Shown here piece after piece: positions 56,588-64,000 of a stretch of 64,000 bases of DNA (its first letter is position 1; every line of letters starts with the position of its first letter). The notes under the pieces were generated by a model. The model searched no databases, had not been told where the DNA came from, and saw only the letters and a program-made list of their open reading frames with translations. Both the position numbers and the translations under genes were made by a program. The DNA comes from Amyelois transitella (lineage: Eukaryota > Arthropoda > Insecta > Lepidoptera > Pyralidae): contig NC_083506.1 of NCBI RefSeq assembly GCF_032362555.1, forward strand, positions 3,829,501 to 3,893,500, written 5' to 3'.

Positions 56588-56702
56588 ATCGGCTACAGCT
56601 ACGGCGTAGCAACTACCAATACGGCATAACTGCCGTAACTACGACGTAGCAGCTAATTCTACGCCATAGCAGCTACGACCATTTCGTAGCGTAGCAAAAT
56701 GC
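56588..56702. repeat. Cluster of GCTACG/CGTAGC motifs
   Basis: About ten direct and inverted copies of a 6-8-bp core (ctacggcgtagc, ctacgacgtagc, tcgtagcgtagc) within 115 bp, then caaaatg repeated three times. Not a simple tandem array. Confidence 0.6.
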
Positions 56703-56884
56703 AAAATGCAAAATCAGCATTATCTTTAATGCTACATTCTTCAGGCGCATAAATTTACAGCTCCATTTTAAGATCGGCAAATACGTATCTCCTTCTTTAC
56801 ATCATTTGACTTGTGTTTGCCTCAATCTAAAAGATTATTTTTAACGTAAGTATGTTATAATATGTGTTAGTGTGTTATAAAAGC

Positions 56885-56965
56885 AGATCGATCTCTCCCT
56901 CTCTAGTCTTTGCGTGTTCCCGGTTGGACCCTCCAAAGCAGTAGGAGCCACCTAAATTGCTTGCT
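56885..56965 (-). repeat. Short interspersed repeat, family C, reverse
   Basis: tagtctttgcgtgttcccgg ttggaccctccaaagcagta is the reverse complement of the motif at 5021-5105. Confidence 0.5.
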
Positions 56966-57080
56966 TGAACTGGCAATGACTTGTGCCATTGATATTTAAT
57001 TCGAAAATTCTTGGCACTAAAATTACCGCAGTTCAACTAATCAAAATGAAAACAGATTGTGTAAACAAAGTCAACTGCCG

Positions 57081-57138
57081 AAAATACGCAATTGGCATTT
57101 TAACTAGGTACCTAGTTAAAATGCCAATTGCGTATTTT
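57081..57138. repeat. Perfect 58-bp palindrome
   Basis: AAAATACGCAATTGGCATTT reads into a centre TAGGTACCTA and mirrors out exactly, with no loop bases. Centre lies between 57109 and 57110. Confidence 0.85.
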
Positions 57139-57639
57139 TATAACTAAGTAGTTATTTACACATTTTTAAATAAACAATGCTAAGATAATAGCTAGATCAT
57201 ATTCGAAACCAACTTTAACGTACTTACCAATTTATAAGAAAATATCGTATTTATTTTACGCAAGCACACCCAAGGATCCTTCTACCATGGAAGGATTTTC
57301 AACAGACTTCAAAAATCGTGGAGATTCTAAATTAGACTGTATTCCTAATAAGTTCCTTAAGCGAAATTAAATTTTAATTACAAAACAAGAAAAATAATGA
57401 AATTTAAAGGTCATAGAGCTATTATTAATTTAACTAATGAACATGCCATATAAAAAGTAAAGATAATTTTCTTTCAAATATCTTGAATTAGATTGGACTG
57501 TGATCTTCAAATCCGACTTACGAACGAGTGCGCAATGATTCACGATTAATCAACCCATTTAAAATATCATTCGCTTGACCCTATGACCTTTGTTACATGT
57601 CACCTTCCTAAATTTAGTACTAATATTATGGTGTACCTA

Positions 57640-57740
57640 CTAATCCAATGCAGACAGATTTAGACCTATTCGAGACTTTAAGTTCTGTCTACCCGGCAAG
57701 GCATATAGATGTTATTATATGTCTTCATTCATGTTTACTG
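57640..57740 (+). repeat. Decayed SINE 3' fragment
   Basis: aagttctgtctacccggcaa ggcatatagatgttattata matches the SINE end. Confidence 0.5.
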
Positions 57741-58599
57741 TTATTATATTATTCAAAGGTATTTGATGAATGTATGGGAGTGAGTCATGCAACCTTGACC
57801 AAGGTAATGCTGGCGAGGTTATTACGTATTTGATATACAAGCAAGATATCATCTTTGGTCACAGATATGAATAAATGTTTGGGTGTCTGTTATAAAAATC
57901 TTCCTTATCTATTGTGATGTGACATCACTACTTACATCTGTGCGTCCTTGCACTTGCTTGTAATTGTCGTAAATTTATGGCTACTTTGTAATGTAACAAT
58001 CACGTAAATCCTAATAACCTTACCTTTATATATTAGCTAAAATAGACCTTGGTCTACCCGGCCAGCTACCTGATTTAACCAAACCAGGATCAGGGCCCAC
58101 TCTGGGCTCCTATCCAGAAGTTAGGAATGTAACTGGAATTAATGCCAGAAAAAGAAGAGATCTGAGGTACTTACTTCTACTTTCTCGTAGCACTAAGTAA
58201 TTTAAGCTTTATTATATTGTTTTTTTTATTTCAGATTGAAATTACATAGTGGATTCTTATACTTAAATGTTAGAAGGTCTATAATACAAGTTATAATCTA
58301 AAGATGTGGTTATTGAAAACGTATGCACTTTTATCTGTAGATAGGTCCTACATACTTGGTAATTATGACGTACTTAGTACGTGAGTGTCACAGACAAACG
58401 AAATATGCTCAGATCCTCAGTCACTACTGACTACATTAGACCACCACTATAATGTGATGTCATCATTACTTTTTATATAATCACGTCATCATTATTTTAA
58501 TGAATGACGTTTCGTTTTCATGAATCATCCATAACTGTTCACATACTTGAGAAATATTTTTCAAGATTTGTAGATATACAGACTGTATAAAACATGAAA

Positions 58600-58657
58600 A
58601 TTTCTATAGCTGCAAATATTGTACACACCAGTGTACAATATTTGCAGCTATAGAAAT
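58600..58657. repeat. Perfect hairpin 1, 27-bp arms, ACCA loop
   Basis: 58600-58626 and 58631-58657 are exact reverse complements around the loop ACCA. Confidence 0.85.
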
Positions 58658-58664
58658 ATATTCC

Positions 58665-58728
58665 ATATTTCATATGGAATAAATGTGAGTAGGTACCAAC
58701 CTACTCACATTTATTCCATATGAAATAT
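58665..58728. repeat. Perfect hairpin 2, 30-bp arms, ACCA loop
   Basis: 58665-58694 and 58699-58728 are exact reverse complements, again around ACCA. Starts 7 bp after hairpin 1. Confidence 0.85.
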
Positions 58729-58749
58729 TGTACATTTTTGTTTTCTTGT

Positions 58750-58850
58750 CAATAATCTCAAAAAATACTGGATCTACTTTATTATATTTGGCAGAGAGAC
58801 AGACAAAACCTGCAGGAGTAACATAAGCTACCTTTTTCTGGAAAATTCCA
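58750..58850 (-). repeat. Short repeat, copy of 38785-38870
   Basis: gacagacaaaacctgcagga gtaacataagctac mirrors the core at 38790-38830. Confidence 0.45.
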
Positions 58851-58959
58851 CGAAAGCTAAGCTCCACACAAAATCTGTATACTTTACATGGATTAAAATG
58901 CAAAACTATGCGGATCTGTGGATCTAACTGACTGTATCTGTGACTAAACTAACTTTATT

Positions 58960-59132
58960 TCAGTAGGTGGAGGAGAATGACATCATCCGCACTGGTCGGC
59001 GCCATGCGATCGCGCTCGATCCAACGTTGAAGATTCGTATTGCTGCTGGTTGCCTCAGTTTAAAAGCAGCACTGCTTGCGATCACACGTTTGTTTTAAGT
59101 GAACCTGTGGAGGAACTTAACGAACCGTAAAC
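58960..59132 (+). promoter_or_regulatory. Likely promoter and 5' UTR of FAMeT
   Basis: GC-rich block (ggtcggcgccatgcgatcgc) followed by an initiator-like TCAGTT at 59055-59060, 76 bp before the ATG. A second TCAGTA sits at about 58958. The upstream TGACATCATCC recurs inside intron 1 near 59560. Confidence 0.4.
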
Positions 59133-59148
59133 ATGGCTAATATCTTGG
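59133..59148 (+). CDS. FAMeT: FAMeT exon 1
   Basis: ATG GCT AAT ATC TTG G, donor |gtaagt. The ATG follows gaaccgtaaac. Short coding first exon, phase 1. Confidence 0.8.
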
Positions 59149-62100
59149 GTAAGTCACTTCTGTCTTTCAATGCAATTATGATAGTAAGTGAATTTTAATC
59201 TCCAATTTTGCTAAACATAAAAAACCTATTATGTAGTATTTAATTTTAAAAAGCCGGTACGCTTCACCAAGTCTAGGATATCGTAATGTCATAATACCTA
59301 GCCGGTATTTTCTGGCACAAGGCCAATGCCGGGCGTGATGTTGCGGCGAAGAAAATTCGGAGGAATCAATAATAAATACACTTAAGCTATTTTTACAGCT
59401 CTCTTATATACACATTCTTTTAAGAAAAATAAAAATATGACTACTTAACAAAAACTATACTTAGTTGAACTGAGATATACATAACTTCAAAAACCAATTT
59501 AATCAGAAAATGTTGTTGTGACACTAATTGGCGTGTTTTTATAAACGCCAGAGATAAGATGACATCATCCCGTGTGAAGGTAAGTGACCACCTACTACGA
59601 TTATAAACAAACCTGTACTACTGTTAACATAGTTGACCGACGACATCTTTTGAATATTATTCAGATCCTTATCAAAACCCTTTCTTAATAATTTAAAGTC
59701 ATATAATAATAGTTCATAGTAATTTTACTAGTAAATAAATATTTAATTTTTGAACTTGTAACTAAAGTTTTAAAGTACTTATATACATATATCTATCATT
59801 GCTGATATAAAAATAATGACGATACTTCGATAACCAGGGTATTAAATTTATGAAGTTACCTACTGGTAAATTTTTATTCAGAACAAATGAATTAACATTA
59901 TAGAAAAAGTTCCAACTCTCCTTATTTACCTACCAGTGGAAAATAATAATTTTATTTATTAAAAATAACACTGCTCAATCAAAAATAATTCATAGAGGAA
60001 TTATTATCCTATTGTTTAATTTTTTTTAATTATATTTTCATTAATAAAGTTATACCCTAGATTTAATCGGGTTTAACTTTTGGTCATTGATTAAAGCTTT
60101 AAAGACACCCATAATAATTTACTATCTTTACGAACTTCTAATTAACGCAGCAGAATTCTCTCTTATATATCGAACAGGTCAAAATGATAAAGCGAGTGTA
60201 ATTGGTCTAACAGCCTCATTATTTTGCAAGGCATGCCTCGCCATACCATGTTATGCTAGGTGACTACTAATGAATGATGCAATGTAGATATCAAATTTTT
60301 ATGGGCCACCTCTTCAATAATGCTTTCTTGCGCAAAAATATTTACAATCAATGCACATTACTTGGGATTTAGAAAATATTCAGTAAAAAATATCTTAATG
60401 TAAATCTTGTTGAATAAAAATGTATACACACATACGTTGACGTATCGCCTTACAGGGTTATAGGTAGGGCCAAGTCACAAGAATTGAAGGCCATTGCTTA
60501 ATGATCGAATTCGGAGACCGGTTTTAGCCCTTCGATTTAAAGAAGGATCCCAACAATTTTACTCTCTTCTCTGATTGTCTAACACTAAAATGAACTAAAG
60601 AGATTATGTAGGGTGCCAAGAAAGCGTGCGCTGTTAGAGTGCAAACCTCCCATGATCCGGCTCGTATAACTCAAAGGTTGACAGTGCCATGATTGGTGGT
60701 GAGATAGTGTCTAACATTTTTACAATCTTTACGGGAAGAGATTCACTAGCATAGAGCAATAATGGCAATTAATTTGTTATTTGCTTTTATCTTTTGAAAA
60801 TAATGAAGTTTCGATACTGTTTCGCGGGTGTCAAAATATACGGATATTATCAAAAGTCTATTACGTTATCTTAAAAAAGTAATGAAATAATATATTTTTA
60901 CAGTCATTGGATTGTTATCAGTATGAACGAGGAGTTGCTAACTTTCCCGCCAGCCTCGTAACTGTGCAAACTTAAACGTTCGCACGTGTTTTGCATAGAT
61001 ATCCGTTGAATGTTTATATATCGATATAGGTATACGATGTGTGACCTGTCTGATTCTTTATACAGTTATTTTTTTACTTGATTTGCACGTAAATTATTTG
61101 ATTTTGCACATTACCTATATGAAAGACAACAAACATTTTGCGATAAATAGCAAATAAACCTACCAAAAGAATTGTTACCAACTAATTGTTATTATAACTT
61201 TTACCTATGAATAATTTATTATTGCTATTGCATACTCTTCATTACTCACATCAGCATGATACACTTTTACACGATAATAAAATAAGAAAGGAAGCACGAA
61301 CGCAGACTACATAAAGGTCGCAAATACCATTTAATTTCAAAGAATGACATCAGCAGACCGTGACCACAGTCGTAAAGCAATCACGCCAACACGATTGCAC
61401 AGATTACATCGATCTTTCTGTGCTTTTGTAGCTCTGTTTAGGCTCTTTGAATGCAGCAATGGATAGTATTCAATCCTTATTTACCGAAGTGTTAGAGACG
61501 TGCTTGTGGGTGCGGAGCTGCCTACTAGCCACATACCAATGCTAGACTATATTTAGACTTCTGTTAGGAGTCTGCCCCAAATGGAAGCCGATTGCCTATC
61601 TAAATAGGAATTCATATGAAAAGTACTAACACTTGAACATGGAGAATTTAAATTGGTACCTAAATACTTACTTACCGGTGCCTAGTGTACAAGTAGCAAC
61701 CTAATAAGTAGCCTGATCTGAAGCCACTTCAAAACCTAGCTATTTAAAAAAGTCAAAATTAAGTTAACACTAACGCTATTCCTCAACTTGTTGAGTTGTT
61801 TGAAAGATCCCATCCCCAATTTACGTTACGCACAACGTAACTAAAATAAACGAGTACATATTTAAATTTATCATATTTTTCTTTTCCAGATGTGTCTACG
61901 GAGGACAACCTCCAGTACCAGTTCTTCCCAGTGGCCCACGGCTCCGTCACCTTCAAAGTGAGGGCAGCCAACGATGCACACATCGCCTTAACCATGGGCC
62001 CGCAGGAATCAGACCCTATGTATGAGGTAATTATTACATCATCTTCGTTTCTAAAGGGCTCTATAAACATATTTTTCGCTCATTTACAAAGTTTATAAAG

Positions 62101-63292
62101 TATGCTAAAACATTACCTACGTAAAAAATAACAAATAAATATATGTATGCTTTATCTTGGTTTATCATCTCGAATGTGGTAAAGAGAAATTATAAAAATA
62201 TTTCTTAATTACGAGTAATATAATTTTTTCTAGACCTCTATTCTCGAACAAAAATGGTTGAAAAAATATGTATTTAACAATTTATAACAATGGAACTTAT
62301 AGTAACAAGCTAAGAATCATTAACATTACAAAAGTACCAGAAATGAAAATTCAGGAATTACCTACGATGTCACGATAACTAAATATTTACAATCAAAGTT
62401 TTAATGTAAAACGATTATGATTTCAGGTGTTCATTGGCGGTTGGGGCAACACAAAGAGTGTCATCAGGAGAAACAGAACAAAACCGGATAAAGTTGAAAT
62501 CGAAACTCCTCAAATATTGAATGGAGGCGAGTTCCGCGGATTCTGGGTGAGGTGGGATGGCGGCATCATATCCGCCGGCCGAGAAAATGAAGTCATTCCA
62601 TTCATCTCTTGGACGGACCCCGAACCTTTCCCAATCGGATTTGTGGGTGTTTGCACAGGGTGGGGCGCATCTGGCACGTGGAAGATAGAAGGTAAGTTTT
62701 GCTTCAGGACCTTTTCGCAAAATGTACCCAACGATTGATCAAAATTATCAAACCATTCTATTATCGGTGCAGAGGGTGCTGAATTTGATACCCCGGACAA
62801 GCTCGATTATAAATTTGGTCCTGTGGCTACGGGACTACTGGAGTTCGAATACCGCGGACCTCACAACTGCCACGTATTCTTGGGCAGTGCGCCTGGAGAA
62901 GTAAACCCTATGTATGAAGTCATCCTAGGTGGTTGGGAGAACACCCAATCCGTTATCAGAAATTGCAGACAAAAACCAGATAAGGTATGAGGAAATGCCG
63001 TGTTCGTTGTGTTGAATGAATGATGTTCTGCGCTTCGGAACTAAGCGATTGTTGTGTTGTGTAGGTTACGCTCCCGACACCAGGAATCATGAATCCAAAC
63101 GAGTTTAAAAAATTCTTGATTGAGTGGAAGTGTGGCAGGCTTCTTGTCCGGCAAGGCTCCGATGGCGCAGTGCTCATGGAGTGGGTGGATCCCAATCCAT
63201 TCCCGATCACGCACTTCGGAGTACGCACTGGCTACGGCGCGAGAGGCAATTGGCGTATTAGCCATTTCGCCAAATCAGGACAAATCCGTTGA
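59133..63292 (+). CDS. FAMeT: Farnesoic acid O-methyltransferase-like protein
   Basis: Five exons join in phase into 285 aa: 59133-59148, 61890-62026, 62427-62691, 62773-62984 and 63065-63292. The protein holds two copies of the Methyltransf_FA-type domain. Copy 1 (about 10-139) has SDPMYEVFIGGWGNTKSVI, KPDKVEIETP, DPEPFPIGFVGVCTGWGASG and TWKI; copy 2 (about 150-282) has NPMYEVILGGWENTQSVIRN, KPDKVTLPTP, DPNPFPITHFGVRTGYGARG and NWRI. No signal peptide or membrane segment, so cytosolic. Named for a proposed role in methylating farnesoic acid in juvenile hormone synthesis; that role is doubtful because the family lacks a recognisable SAM-binding motif and the fly homologue is not needed for viability. 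AATAAA at 63531-63536 with a GT-rich stretch after it gives a likely 3' end. See the possible extra exon at 63957. Confidence 0.92.
59149..61889 (+). other. FAMeT intron 1 (2.7 kb)
   Basis: AT-rich. Contains a decayed reverse SINE at 60430-60560 and a short GC-richer piece near 59560 (agatgacatcatcccgtgtg then a donor-like aaggtaagtg), which could be an alternative first exon. No recognised coding sequence. Confidence 0.5.
60430..60560 (-). repeat. Decayed SINE, reverse
   Basis: cagggttataggtagggcca, attgaaggccattgcttaat and agaaggatcccaacaa trace the SINE body. Confidence 0.45.
61890..62026 (+). CDS. FAMeT: FAMeT exon 2
   Basis: Acceptor tcttttccag|AT, 45 codons, donor GAG|gtaatt. Encodes VSTEDNLQYQFFPVAHGSVT to SDPMYE. 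Confidence 0.92.
62427..62691 (+). CDS. FAMeT: FAMeT exon 3
   Basis: Acceptor gatttcag|GTG, 88 codons plus one base, donor GAAG|gtaagt. Encodes the bulk of domain copy 1. Confidence 0.93.
62773..62984 (+). CDS. FAMeT: FAMeT exon 4
   Basis: Acceptor atcggtgcag|AG, 70 codons, donor AAG|gtatga. Encodes EGAEFDTPDKLDYKFG to NCRQKPDK. Confidence 0.92.
63065..63292 (+). CDS. FAMeT: FAMeT exon 5
   Basis: Acceptor ttgtgtag|GTT, 75 codons and TGA at 63290-63292. Encodes VTLPTPGIMNPNEFKKF to the C-terminus AKSGQIR. Confidence 0.9.
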   Translation, partial: VTLPTPGIMNPNEFKKFLIEWKCGRLLVRQGSDGAVLMEWVDPNPFPITHFGVRTGYGARGNWRISHFAKSGQIR

Positions 63293-63956
63293 GTGTCTAA
63301 ATTAGCTTTGGACATAAAGTTGCTTTTGGTGTTGGTGATAATCAAATGCGATGTTTGTGAATATCTTTTGCACATGAATAACAATTATTACCTGTCGAAT
63401 GATCACTTCAAATTATTTCTTAAGAATATAATCTTATTAATATTCCTTGCTTTATAAATTACTAACTGCCATAATTGATACCTAGGTATTCAAGGAGAAT
63501 ATACTTAATTCTAAAGATGGAAAAATTGGAAATAAAACGTTGGGTACGTTTTGTGTTTGAATGTCATCAAAATATGCTCATTTTTATTTTGTGCACGTTT
63601 TGGAAAACCTATAACTATATATAATACTACACAGTTCTTTCAGGCAATTTTCTCTTCTTTGAATTACAGCATTTAGATATTATTTTGTTTTTCGTTTTGA
63701 TTCGTTCCTGAATGTATGCATGACTGCACAATTGAATTAATATAACTAGAAATATGCAGCTCAATCCCATCATCACTCATTATAGTTAGACTTTCACACC
63801 GTTTAATTTTGTCGTTTATCGAAGGCACCACAACAATATTAAATTTTACAAAATCCATATCATCAATTTAATAGCTATTACAATTTCATTCAATGGCTAA
63901 CTCGTTAATACACAAATAAACAACGTCTTATTGTTATTATTATACACAGCCCCACC
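63293..63956. other. 3' UTR and downstream non-coding DNA of FAMeT
   Basis: AT-rich. AATAAA at 63531-63536 followed by ttgggtacgttttgtgtttg is a good polyadenylation context. No gene recognised after it until the possible exon at 63957. Confidence 0.6.
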
Positions 63957-64000
63957 GTCTGCGCCTTCGGCTGCAGCTCTCTACGCAAACCCACCTGGAT
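63957..64000 (+). CDS. Possible exon start at window edge
   Basis: ttattattatacacag|CCCCACC looks like a splice acceptor, and the following GC-rich sequence reads, in one phase, PPSAPSAAALYANPPG. Such a Pro/Ala tail is consistent with an alternative C-terminal exon of FAMeT or with an exon of the next gene. Cut by the window end. Confidence 0.35.

Larger units (their letters stand above)
48461..58900. other. Repeat-rich intergenic region between divergent genes
   Basis: About 10 kb between the Rbm24-like promoter and FAMeT. Holds several SINE copies, RTE-like relics, two tRNA-headed SINE-like segments, a diverged tandem repeat and four strong palindromes, each listed on its own. The remaining DNA is AT-rich with no recognised gene; open frames at 49530-49940, 50539-50841 and 52732-53103 run through repeats or AT-rich DNA. 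Confidence 0.55.

Noticed and set aside
1..64000. CRISPR arrays, operons, rRNA, phage or viral genes
   Set aside because: No regularly spaced repeats with unique spacers, no bacterial-type gene order, no rRNA text and no viral genes were seen; the window is animal nuclear DNA.

Overview
This window is nuclear DNA from an insect, almost certainly a moth or butterfly (Lepidoptera). It is AT-rich. Host genes are split into short exons with GT-AG introns. The non-coding DNA is full of decayed and young retroelements of types typical of lepidopteran genomes: a non-LTR element and a SINE that both end in an ATGT tail, short RTE-like 3' relics containing 'cgcgacttcgtccg', and tRNA-headed SINEs. There is no sign of bacterial organisation (no operons, CRISPR or rRNA). 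Most long ORFs are chance or belong to retrotransposons. The real genes were found by joining exons across splice sites.

Four host genes can be assembled. (1) A plus-strand two-exon gene at 5543-13146 encodes a 121-residue secreted protein that I do not recognise; its signal peptide lies on its own exon. (2) MED30, a Mediator subunit, lies on the minus strand at 14148-20638 in eight exons (283 aa) and converges on gene 1. (3) An RBM24/SUP-12-type RNA-binding protein lies on the minus strand at 24914-48198 in five exons (263 aa), with introns of 11.7 and 6.4 kb. (4) A farnesoic-acid-O-methyltransferase-like (FAMeT) gene lies on the plus strand at 59133-63292 in five exons (285 aa) and carries a duplicated domain. 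A possible further exon starts near 63957. In every case the exon phases close exactly.

Region by region: 1-2600 holds a SINE, a 1.0-kb foldback DNA element with 289-bp inverted arms and an 8-bp target duplication, and an RTE-like relic. 2590-4365 is a 5'-truncated non-LTR retrotransposon whose reverse transcriptase frame is still open. 5400-13150 is the secreted-protein gene and 14148-20800 is MED30, whose introns carry a LINE fragment, a jockey/CR1-like reverse-transcriptase relic and nested short repeats. 20.8-24.9 kb is intergenic and holds a small inverted-repeat element with a truncated THAP zinc-finger frame. 24.9-48.4 kb is the RBM24-like gene; its large second intron alternates AT-rich DNA with more complex, GC-balanced blocks that could be regulatory. 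48.4-58.9 kb is repeat-rich intergenic DNA with several perfect hairpins and palindromes. 58.9-63.5 kb is FAMeT.

The genes do not form a pathway. MED30 acts in transcription, the RBM24-like protein in splicing or mRNA stability, and the FAMeT family has been linked, on disputed evidence, to juvenile hormone synthesis. The less ordinary material is the foldback element, the SINE/LINE shared tail, the THAP-bearing element, the uncharacterised secreted gene and the paired hairpins.
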